A model generated the notes under the pieces. That model saw nothing but the letters and a program-made list of their open reading frames with translations. It was not told the DNA's origin and did not search any database. A program made the position numbers and the translations under genes. A stretch of DNA of 6,256 bases, from positions 1-6,256 of the forward strand of contig JANXPS010000020.1 in NCBI GenBank assembly GCA_025357175.1, in the 5' to 3' direction. This document shows positions 1 through 5,946 of this stretch, in pieces (positions within the stretch are counted from its first letter, which is position 1; each line of letters begins with the position of its first letter). This DNA comes from Deltaproteobacteria bacterium. GTDB lineage: Bacteria; Desulfobacterota; Deferrimicrobia; Deferrimicrobiales; Deferrimicrobiaceae.

Positions 1-1
1 C

Positions 2-730
2 TTCGGCCTTCCCGCCAAGTGGATCGAGGACCGCGACCGGGATACCGCACAGATGGCCGGCTTCACGGTGGTCGAGCCGACAACCGTGGTCGCCACGCAC
101 ATCACCGAAATCATCAAGCGTCACGCCCACGAGATCATCACCCGGCAGGACGTCCAGAAGCTGCTCGACGGACTCAAGGAAAACTACCCGAAGGTGATCG
201 AAGAGGTCGTTCCCGCCATGCTGCCTCTCGGCACCGTGCTTCGCGTCCTCCAGAACCTCCTGCACGAGCAGGTTTCGGTCAAGGACCTGCTCACCATCAT
301 GGAGACGCTCGGCAACGTCGGCCCCATGGTCAAGGATCCCGACATGCTCACCGAATACGTCCGGCAGGCGCTTTCCCGGTCGATCACCCAGCACTTCAAG
401 ACGGCCGACAACAAGATCTACGTCGTTTCGCTCGAGAAACCGCTGGAGGACATGATCGAGCAGGCCATCCAGCGCACCGAGATGGGCAACTACCTGGCGC
501 TCGAGCCGAACATCGCCCGGATGATCCTGCAGCGGATCGCCGACGGCGTCCGCAAGTGCGCCGAGAACGGCTGCGAGCCGATCATGCTCTGCTCTCCCGC
601 GGTCCGCCCCTACATCAAGCGGCTGACCGAGCGGGCCCATCCCGAGCTTGTCGTCCTTTCGTTCCAGGAAGTCACGCCGTCCGTCACCATTCATTCCCTC
701 GGAACCGTGGGGTTGAGCTATGCAAATTAA
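2..730 (+). CDS. flhA: Flagellar export-gate protein FlhA, C-terminal part (5' end outside window)
   Basis: FlhA forms the nonameric inner-membrane export gate of the flagellar type III secretion system; its cytosolic domain docks chaperone-substrate complexes. The frame is open from base 2 and gives 242 residues, beginning FGLPAKWI, a hallmark of the start of the FlhA cytoplasmic domain region, followed by the conserved TVVEPTTVVATHITEII block, the LKENYPKVIEEVVP helix, RVLQNLLHEQVSVKDLLTIMETL, and LTEYVRQALSRSIT, then the last subdomain with the SLGTVGLSYAN end. The membrane-spanning N-terminal half must lie upstream of the window. The gene ends with TAA at 728-730, overlapping the flhF start by 11 bases, so flhF is probably translationally coupled. 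No missing segment or frameshift is seen. Family assignment is firm; only the truncation by the window limits it. Confidence 0.96.
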   Translation, partial: FGLPAKWIEDRDRDTAQMAGFTVVEPTTVVATHITEIIKRHAHEIITRQDVQKLLDGLKENYPKVIEEVVPAMLPLGTVLRVLQNLLHEQVSVKDLLTIMETLGNVGPMVKDPDMLTEYVRQALSRSITQHFKTADNKIYVVSLEKPLEDMIEQAIQRTEMGNYLALEPNIARMILQRIADGVRKCAENGCEPIMLCSPAVRPYIKRLTERAHPELVVLSFQEVTPSVTIHSLGTVGLSYAN

Positions 731-2210
731 GCAGTTCGAAGGCACTTCGATGGAAGAGATCCTGACGCGGGTCAAGAAGACGCTGGGCGACGACGCCGTC
801 ATCCTTTCGACCCGCAAGCAGGCAAAGAAGAAGATGGGGCCCTTCACGGCGGCCGTCTACGAGGTGAGTGCGGCGGTCGACGCCCCCCCCGCCCCGCACA
901 AGGGCATCCGGACGGGCGGACGTGTCCGGGACACCGTCGTAGATTTCGGCGCGTCGCCCGCCACTTACCCGCATTACACCCCCCGTCCGGCTGCGACAAC
1001 GCCGCGGGTGCCGCTCGCCGTCGTCGGCGACGAGCCGGCCGCTCCGGCGGCCGAAGTCGCCGCGAGACGCGTCGAAGGTGCGGCGATTCCCGCAGTCGCA
1101 TCCGACGCGCCGGCCAAGGCGACCCCTTTCGAGGCCTTTCTTTCGATCGAAAAAGAGCTGGCCCCGCTCAAGGAAGACATCGCGGCGCTCAAGGGCTTCC
1201 TCGAACTGGTCGTCAACGAGCGTGCCGCCTCCGTCGCCTCTGCAAGCAACGACCGGCTCGACCGGCTGGCCGACGAAATCCGGGCGCTCAAACGCCAGCT
1301 GACCGATAACGCCGCATCCGGGGCCCCCGCTTCGCCGGCGGCTGCTCACGACAACGAGTCACACCCCGCGCCTGCAGCGCCCGTTTCAACGACCGCTCCC
1401 GCCGATCCGACGGCCGGAGACGACTGGCTCGTCCGCCGGCTGGTCGAACAGGGCTTCAGCGCCTCGGCCGGACGCAAAATCCGCAAGACCGCCCGGACCC
1501 GGTGCGCTGCCTCCGGAACCGTCACCGACGCCGACCTCCGGCGCGAAGCGGGCGACTATCTCGCCTCGCTTGTCCGCGTCGCCGAACTTCCCCCCACCCG
1601 CGAGGCGGGCCCGCGCATCCTGGCTTTCATCGGACCCGCAGGAGCGGGTAAAACGGCGACCGTCTCCCGCGTCGGACGCATGCTCTCGAAGCGCGGATTC
1701 CGCTGCGCAGCGATCTCGGTCGGCGATCCCGAAAAGGGAGCAGGCCTCCTTCTGCGCGAGCTGCAGCTTCCGCTCGGCATCCCGGTGCTTTCCGCCCGGA
1801 ACGCCGCCGACCTTTCCCGGGCGGTCGCCGTCTGCTATGGTGCCCAGTATCTGCTGGTCGACGTCGAGGGCGACACGATCGGACGCGAGGCGGCGTCCCG
1901 CATGACCACGCTCTTCCGCGGGCAGGCCGAAATCGACTTCTGCCTGACGCTTCCGGCGGAGTGGCACGACGAACCGGCGGACCGTCTCGTCTCGTCGCTC
2001 TCGCCGCTGCCGGTCAACTACCTGGCGTTCACGGGCATCGACCGGTCGAAACAGCACGGCAACCTGTTCAAGACGGCGGCAACCGCCTCCAGGCCGGTTC
2101 TGTTCCTGACCGCCGACAGCGGCTCGGGCACCGTCTTCCCGGCGCGCCCCTACATGTTCTCCCGGCTCCTGCTCGACGAAACGGCCCCCGAAACGAGGAT
2201 GTCCCGATGA
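720..2210 (+). CDS. flhF: Flagellar biosynthesis SRP-type GTPase FlhF, with degenerate GTPase motifs
   Basis: FlhF is the third SRP-family GTPase and marks the site of flagellum assembly, usually at the pole. The 496-residue protein opens with the diagnostic FlhF N-terminus (MQIKQFEGTSMEEILTRVKK, then LGDDAVILSTRK). Residues about 50-130 are a Pro/Ala-rich linker; 137-194 look like coiled-coil helices (EKELAPLKEDIAALK, RLADEIRALKRQL); about 234-297 is the N domain and 298-490 the G domain. The P-loop GPAGAGKT is at 305-312. Aligned by eye to Bacillus FlhF, DTYR becomes GDPE (335-338), DTAGR becomes DVEGD (381-385) and TKLD becomes TGID (438-441), so most hydrolysis and base-recognition residues are replaced. 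Nucleotide binding may persist; normal hydrolysis is doubtful. The reading frame is intact and of usual FlhF length or slightly longer, so this is not a plain pseudogene. The ATG at 720 lies inside flhA and a GGGG at 709-712 may serve as a weak ribosome site. The stop overlaps the flhG start. Confidence 0.92.
   Translation: MQIKQFEGTSMEEILTRVKKTLGDDAVILSTRKQAKKKMGPFTAAVYEVSAAVDAPPAPHKGIRTGGRVRDTVVDFGASPATYPHYTPRPAATTPRVPLAVVGDEPAAPAAEVAARRVEGAAIPAVASDAPAKATPFEAFLSIEKELAPLKEDIAALKGFLELVVNERAASVASASNDRLDRLADEIRALKRQLTDNAASGAPASPAAAHDNESHPAPAAPVSTTAPADPTAGDDWLVRRLVEQGFSASAGRKIRKTARTRCAASGTVTDADLRREAGDYLASLVRVAELPPTREAGPRILAFIGPAGAGKTATVSRVGRMLSKRGFRCAAISVGDPEKGAGLLLRELQLPLGIPVLSARNAADLSRAVAVCYGAQYLLVDVEGDTIGREAASRMTTLFRGQAEIDFCLTLPAEWHDEPADRLVSSLSPLPVNYLAFTGIDRSKQHGNLFKTAATASRPVLFLTADSGSGTVFPARPYMFSRLLLDETAPETRMSR
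883..890 (+). repeat. C8 homopolymer inside flhF
   Basis: Eight consecutive C bases lie in the Pro/Ala-rich linker of flhF, around codons for Asp-Ala-Pro-Pro-Ala-Pro. The frame is open on both sides, so the length shown is the in-frame one. Gain or loss of one base would truncate FlhF early. It may simply reflect proline codons in a GC-rich genome. Confidence 0.7.
2195..2199 (+). promoter_or_regulatory. Ribosome binding site of flhG
   Basis: GAGGA lies 7 bases before the ATG at 2207, inside the last codons of flhF. It supports the 2207 start for flhG over the longer open frame reaching back to 1961, whose extra residues look like an out-of-frame reading of flhF. Confidence 0.7.
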
Positions 2211-3082
2211 CTTTGAACCCGACCGAACCGAACGCAACCGGAGCACGCTCGCGGCTCAGAGTATTCGCGGTCACCAGCGGCAAGGGCGGCGTCGGCAAGA
2301 CCAGCATCGTGACGAACCTCGCCGTCTGCTTCGCCAAGCTTGGGCGCAAGGTGCTCATCATCGACGCCGACCTCGGCCTCGCCAACGTCGACATCATGTT
2401 GGGACTGACTTCCCGGGGCAACATCCACACGCTGCTCTCCGGCGAGCACACCCTGGACGAGGTGCTGGTCGAAGGCCCGTGCGGCGTCATGGTGCTGCCC
2501 GCTTCCTCCGGCATCTACGAGGTGACCCACCTGTCGTCCGAGCAGCGCATCGCCCTGCTGTCGCAACTCGATACGCTCGAGGACGTCTTCGACACGGTGC
2601 TGATCGACACGGGTGCCGGGATCGCCTCAAACGTCATGTATTTCAACGCGGCCGCGCAGGAGATCATCGTGGTCGTGACCCCCGACAACACCTCGGTCGC
2701 CGACGCCTACGCGCTCATCAAGGTGCTCACCCAGAATTTCGGCGAAAAATATTTTCACATCCTGTTGAACATGGTTCAGAATGAGTTCGAGGCCATCAAC
2801 ACATTCAAGAAAATCGAGCGCGCCGCGGCGAAGTTCCTCAATATTTCGCTCGACTACGCCGGTTTCGTCGTTCGGGACGACCATATCCGAAAAGCGGCCA
2901 ACCTGCAGAAACCGATGGTCGAACATACGCCCGCCGCACCCGCGGCGCGTTCGATCCGCTACGTGGCCGAGAGTCTCCTGGCCGCATGCGGACGCAGCAG
3001 CATGAAGGGAACACCGCAGTTTTTCTGGAAGCGCCTCCTGGTCGAGGAGCAGACGAACAGCTTCCACGAAGCACCGGGATGA
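2207..3082 (+). CDS. flhG: Flagellar number regulator FlhG (FleN/YlxH), MinD-family ATPase
   Basis: FlhG is a membrane-associated MinD/ParA-type ATPase that limits flagellar number and acts together with FlhF. The product is 291 residues. The deviant Walker A motif SGKGGVGKTS is at 24-33, the switch I / A' region DADLGLANVD at 53-62, and the Walker B / switch II motif LIDTGAGI at 132-139, all intact. The C-terminus holds QFFWKRLL (271-278), matching the amphipathic membrane-targeting helix of FlhG proteins. The N-terminus before the ATPase core is only about 18 residues and shows no DQAxxLR motif, the element that stimulates FlhF GTPase in Bacillus and Geobacillus. The start is set by the GAGGA site and the ATGA overlap with flhF. 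The stop TGA at 3080-3082 overlaps the first ATG of fliA. Assignment to FlhG rather than MinD or a ParA rests on the flagellar neighbours, the DTGAGI motif and the C-terminal helix. Confidence 0.94.
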   Translation: MTLNPTEPNATGARSRLRVFAVTSGKGGVGKTSIVTNLAVCFAKLGRKVLIIDADLGLANVDIMLGLTSRGNIHTLLSGEHTLDEVLVEGPCGVMVLPASSGIYEVTHLSSEQRIALLSQLDTLEDVFDTVLIDTGAGIASNVMYFNAAAQEIIVVVTPDNTSVADAYALIKVLTQNFGEKYFHILLNMVQNEFEAINTFKKIERAAAKFLNISLDYAGFVVRDDHIRKAANLQKPMVEHTPAAPAARSIRYVAESLLAACGRSSMKGTPQFFWKRLLVEEQTNSFHEAPG

Positions 3083-3090
3083 TGATGATG
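3079..3090 (+). repeat. (ATG)4 start-codon run at the flhG/fliA junction
   Basis: Four tandem ATG codons, all in the fliA frame, overlap the flhG stop (ATGA at 3079-3082). Any of the four could serve as the start. No strong Shine-Dalgarno sequence precedes them, which suggests initiation by ribosomes finishing flhG. Confidence 0.75.
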
Positions 3091-3870
3091 AAGAGCGGCA
3101 GGACCGCCTACGAACAGATGGCCCCTCCCCCGGCTGCGCCGCCCCGCGCGGCCGAACCGAGAGCCGCCGGGGAACGCGATGCCCTCGTCCGGGAGTTCGT
3201 CCCCCTGGTCAAGTACCACGCCGGCATGCTTAAGCTGCGCCTGCCCCCGCACATCGAGCTCGACGACCTCATCAGCTCCGGCATCGTCGGGCTTCTCGAC
3301 GCCCTCGACCGGTTCGACAATTCCCGGGGCATCAAGTTCAAGACCTACGCCGAGTTCCGCATCCGCGGGGCGATGCTCGACTATCTCCGCGAGATGGACT
3401 GGTTTCCACGCTCGGTCCGCCAGCGGGCGACCAACCTCCAGAACGTCTACGCCCAGCTCGAGATGATGCTCGGACGTCCTCCCGAGGAGGACGAGGTCGC
3501 CAACCACCTCAAGATTCCGCTCGAAGAGCTCCAAAAGGAGCTGTCGCTCACCACGGGGCTGACCATCTTCTCGCTCGACGCGCCGGTCGATGACGAAGTC
3601 GACGCGGGCATCCAGAAGGCGATCGCCGAAGCCGCGATGGACGAGAAAAAAGAAGAAGAGATCCTGCGCGACCTCAAGGAAGTGCTCGGCAAGGCGATCG
3701 ACCTTTTGCCCGAAAAGGAAAAACACCTGATCGCCCTGTATTACTACGAAGAGCTCACCATGAAGGAGATCGGGTCGCTGCTTTCGCTGGGCGAGCCCCG
3801 CATCTGCCAGCTCCACAACCAGGCCGTCCTGCGATTGCGCGGAAAACTGCGCCAGCAGCTCCTGCGTTAA
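3079..3870 (+). CDS. fliA: Flagellar RNA polymerase sigma factor FliA (sigma-28)
   Basis: Sigma-28 directs RNA polymerase to late flagellar and chemotaxis promoters and is normally held by the anti-sigma factor FlgM until the hook is complete; flgM is not in this window. The product is 263 residues if started at the first ATG, about 20 longer than common FliA proteins because of a Pro/Ala-rich N-terminal tail (about 1-30). Region 2 is clear at about 36-110 (ELDDLISSGIVGLLDALDRF, KFKTYAEFRIRGAMLDYLRE, DWFPRSVRQR). Region 3 follows with GRPPEEDEVANHL. Region 4 spans about 210-257 (LPEKEKHLIALYYYEELTMK, EIGSLLSLGEPRICQLH). The usual ESR at the start of the recognition helix reads EPR (Pro240). 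An open frame extends upstream to 2986, but it would overlap flhG by 97 bases, so the 3079 start with its 4-base overlap is preferred; 3082-3088 are equally possible. Confidence 0.95.
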   Translation: MMMMKSGRTAYEQMAPPPAAPPRAAEPRAAGERDALVREFVPLVKYHAGMLKLRLPPHIELDDLISSGIVGLLDALDRFDNSRGIKFKTYAEFRIRGAMLDYLREMDWFPRSVRQRATNLQNVYAQLEMMLGRPPEEDEVANHLKIPLEELQKELSLTTGLTIFSLDAPVDDEVDAGIQKAIAEAAMDEKKEEEILRDLKEVLGKAIDLLPEKEKHLIALYYYEELTMKEIGSLLSLGEPRICQLHNQAVLRLRGKLRQQLLR

Positions 3871-3873
3871 GGA
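3869..3873 (+). promoter_or_regulatory. Possible ribosome binding site of the kinase gene
   Basis: AAGGA overlaps the fliA stop codon and lies 14 bases before the GTG at 3888, which is longer than usual. No ATG occurs ahead of the HisKA helix, so the GTG remains the best start, and translation may be partly coupled to fliA termination. Confidence 0.4.
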
Positions 3874-3887
3874 AACCGGCCTCCCAA

Positions 3888-5096
3888 GTGGCCCCCATTT
3901 CCTCCGATCCCGAACGAACCATCGCCCACCGGCAAAAGCTCGAGGCGTTGGGGCAGCTGACCGGCGGGATCGCGCACGATTTCAACAACCTGCTCACCGG
4001 AATCCTGGGCTACGCCTCCCTGCTCAAGACATCGCTGCCCGAGGAATCCGAGCAGTTCGAGGCCGCCGACTACATCGAGCGGGCGGCAAAGCGCGCCGCC
4101 CACCTGACCCGCCAGCTTCTGGCCTATTCCCGCAAGGAAAACGCGTCGCTCCTCCGCCCGATCGACGTCCACCTGACCATCGGCGAAGCGGTCGAGATAC
4201 TCTCCCGCGCCGAGAACAAGGACATCCGCATCCTGACGCGGCTCGGGGCGCGCCGGTCCGTGGTCAATGCCGATCCGACAGGGCTGATCCAGCTGCTGAT
4301 CAACCTCGGCGTCAACGCCGGCGATGCGATGCCCGGGGACGGTCTTATAACGATCGAGACGGCAAACCGCGAGACCGCGGCGGGCGACGAGATCGAGGGG
4401 ACCCGGATCCCCGCCGGCGAATGGCTTTCAATCCGGCTGACCGACACCGGAACGGGAATTCCTCCCGAAATCCGGCCCATGATTTTCGAGCCGTTCTTTA
4501 CGACCAAGGGCGAGGGAAAGGGTACCGGGCTGGGCCTGTCGACCGCCTACACCTGCGCCAAGGCGCACAGCGGCTTCATCTTCCTCGAGAACGGACACGA
4601 AGGGGGCGCCTCGTTCCTGGTCCTGCTCCCCCTCTCGGGCAAGGACAGTTCGCAAGCCGATGCGCCATCCCCTGCCGCCGCCCGCAGCATGCCAAAGGGA
4701 ACCGGCACCATCCTCGTGATCGACGACGAGGAAATTCCGAGGAGACTGGCGTGCGACATGCTGCGCGCCCTCGGCTACCAGGCGCTCAACGCGCCTTCGG
4801 GAGCCGTCGGGATCGAGTTGCTCCAGGACTCGCCGGAAAAGATCGACCTCGTGCTGCTCGACAAGATCATGCCCGGAATGGACGGAACCGAAACGCGCCG
4901 CCGCATCCGCGAGATCGATGCCGCCTTGCCGGTCGTGCTCTGTTCAGGCTACATCGACGACGTCGCCTCGAACCCCGGCGTCCTCAAGCAGTTCGACGCG
5001 TTCCTGCCGAAACCGTACAAGCTTGAGGAGCTGGCAAGGGCGATCGGCGGCGTGCTCGATATGCATGGAAGGACGGCTCCGAATGGCCTTGATTGA
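3888..5096 (+). CDS. Soluble hybrid histidine kinase (HisKA-HATPase-REC) without input domain
   Basis: A 402-residue sensor-kinase-type protein. HisKA begins almost at once: LEALGQLTGGIAHDFNNLL with phosphoacceptor His30. The ATP-binding domain has the N box INLGVNAGDAMP (138-149, Asn143), G1 box DTGTGIP (186-192), F box FEPFFTTK (200-207) and G2 box GKGTGLGLS (210-218). A Ser/Ala/Pro linker (about 252-272) leads to a receiver domain with acidic pair Asp279/Asp280, phosphorylatable Asp325 (LLDKIMPGMDG), Ser353 and Lys375. All catalytic residues are present, so autophosphorylation followed by transfer to its own receiver is expected from family knowledge. There is no transmembrane segment, signal peptide, PAS or GAF domain; only about 17 residues precede HisKA. 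The domain core resembles CckA-like and PAS-hybrid kinases stripped of sensing parts. The GTG start follows fliA by 17 bases. Its location suggests a flagellar or motility role, but the signal and the downstream partner cannot be read from the sequence. Confidence 0.9.
   Translation: MAPISSDPERTIAHRQKLEALGQLTGGIAHDFNNLLTGILGYASLLKTSLPEESEQFEAADYIERAAKRAAHLTRQLLAYSRKENASLLRPIDVHLTIGEAVEILSRAENKDIRILTRLGARRSVVNADPTGLIQLLINLGVNAGDAMPGDGLITIETANRETAAGDEIEGTRIPAGEWLSIRLTDTGTGIPPEIRPMIFEPFFTTKGEGKGTGLGLSTAYTCAKAHSGFIFLENGHEGGASFLVLLPLSGKDSSQADAPSPAAARSMPKGTGTILVIDDEEIPRRLACDMLRALGYQALNAPSGAVGIELLQDSPEKIDLVLLDKIMPGMDGTETRRRIREIDAALPVVLCSGYIDDVASNPGVLKQFDAFLPKPYKLEELARAIGGVLDMHGRTAPNGLD
5067..5073 (+). 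promoter_or_regulatory. Ribosome binding site of the methyltransferase gene
   Basis: GGAAGGA lies 9 bases before the ATG at 5083. It selects that start over the in-frame ATG at 5065 (six residues longer), which overlaps the site itself, and over still longer readings lying inside the kinase receiver domain. Confidence 0.7.
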
Positions 5097-5910
5097 AATC
5101 GACGATTTCTACCCGTATTCCTTCAAGCCCGAGAACCGGTATGGGTACGACAAGCCGCCCCATGCGTTGCTTGACCGGATGTTTTCAAAAGGACTCGATG
5201 AATACCGGGCTCTGATCCGGGAGTTCGCCGGGAATGCCGATGCCCTTCGGAACATCCCCGGCCGGTCCGACGGGGCGGATCCGTTCATGCCCTGCTGGGA
5301 CAACGGCTGGTTCCCCGCGATGGACGCGGTCGCGCTGTTCGGCCTGATCTCCTACCTCAAGCCTTCCCGGTACTTCGAGGTCGGTTCGGGAAATTCGACC
5401 AAGATCGCCGCGATGGCGAAGCGGCTGAACAGCCCTTCCACGCAGATTCTGTCCATCGACCCCGCCCCGAGGGCGGAGATCGAACCGCTTTGCGACTTCA
5501 TCATCCGGGAGCCGCTGCAGAGCGTCCCCGCGGAGCTCATGGAGCGGTTGATGCCCGGAGACGTCCTCTTCGTCGACGGATCCCACCGGGTCCTTCAAAA
5601 CTCGGACGTATCGGTTTTCTACATGGAGATCCTGCCCCTGCTGAAGCCGGGCGTCCTGATCGGGCAGCACGACATCGTGCTGCCCTGCGATTACCATCTC
5701 GATTGGGCGAAAAGGATGTACTCCGAGCAATACATGCTCGCTTCCGTCCTGCTGGCGGCCGAGGAGAAATTCGACATCATTTTTCCGACTTTCTATGTGT
5801 CCGAAATGCATCCGGAACTGCTGCGTCCGGTCCTCGACGCGATCTGGACGTCGCCGAACCTCCGGGGAATCCCGGCTTTCGGAAGCTCGTTCTGGATGAT
5901 GAAAAAATAA
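5083..5910 (+). CDS. Class I SAM-dependent methyltransferase (Methyltransf_24-like)
   Basis: The 275-residue product has a Rossmann-type methyltransferase core. Motif I is YFEVGSGNSTKIAA (from 97), the glycine loop that binds S-adenosylmethionine. The acidic residue after strand 2 is in ILSIDPAP (Asp126), and LFVDGSH (Asp165-His168) is the post-strand-4 motif typical of the Methyltransf_24 group. The segment GVLIGQHDIVLPCDYHLDW and the following EQYMLAS stretch resemble members often found in polysaccharide or surface-glycan loci. About 90 residues precede the core, with no signal peptide or membrane helix, so a cytosolic enzyme is expected. The substrate is unknown. Its place at the end of a flagellar operon makes a flagellin-glycan or other surface-sugar role possible, but that is inference from position. 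The gene overlaps the kinase gene by 14 bases and ends at TAA 5908-5910, just before a hairpin. Confidence 0.85.
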   Translation: MALIEIDDFYPYSFKPENRYGYDKPPHALLDRMFSKGLDEYRALIREFAGNADALRNIPGRSDGADPFMPCWDNGWFPAMDAVALFGLISYLKPSRYFEVGSGNSTKIAAMAKRLNSPSTQILSIDPAPRAEIEPLCDFIIREPLQSVPAELMERLMPGDVLFVDGSHRVLQNSDVSVFYMEILPLLKPGVLIGQHDIVLPCDYHLDWAKRMYSEQYMLASVLLAAEEKFDIIFPTFYVSEMHPELLRPVLDAIWTSPNLRGIPAFGSSFWMMKK

Positions 5911-5917
5911 CCTTTCC

Positions 5918-5946
5918 GCCGGGCTAGTTCCCGCCGGCTCCTTTTT
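5918..5946. terminator. Possible bidirectional terminator between convergent genes
   Basis: GCCGG (5918-5922) can pair with CCGGC (5934-5938); an alternative pairing uses GGG with CCC inside. On the plus strand T5 follows at 5942-5946; on the minus strand a T6 run is opposite 5902-5907, about 10 bases past the stem. The stem is short and the T runs are set back, so it is a modest candidate, supported mainly by its location between converging stop codons. It overlaps the end of the minus-strand gene. Confidence 0.45.

Noticed and set aside
19..765. Alternative plus-strand frame of 248 codons over flhA
   Set aside because: The flhA frame carries conserved motifs throughout; the alternative gives an Arg/His/Pro-rich product typical of an out-of-frame reading.
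684..1349. Minus-strand open frame of 221 codons opposite the flhA/flhF junction
   Set aside because: It overlaps two genes in coding frames with clear family matches, and its low-complexity Arg/Gly-rich product has no domain.
1961..2206. Longer N-terminal extension of flhG
   Set aside because: The added residues are an out-of-frame reading of flhF; the GAGGA site and ATGA overlap support the 2207 start.
1386..2246. Minus-strand open frame of 286 codons opposite flhF
   Set aside because: It is antisense to the FlhF G domain, is rich in Arg/Gly as expected from GC-biased shadow frames, and shows no known motif.
3793..3801. Pro240 in place of Ser at the start of the FliA recognition helix
   Set aside because: Proline is tolerated in the first turn of a helix and the rest of region 4 is conserved, so altered promoter specificity cannot be argued from this alone.
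2959..3816. Minus-strand open frame of 285 codons opposite fliA
   Set aside because: It lies entirely across the strongly supported flhG end and fliA. Its composition is what an antisense reading of GC-rich codons gives, and it has no recognisable domain.
5911..5923. Search for a sigma-28 promoter or small gene in the convergent gap
   Set aside because: The gap is only 13 bases and holds no promoter-like sequence; it is explained by the hairpin region.
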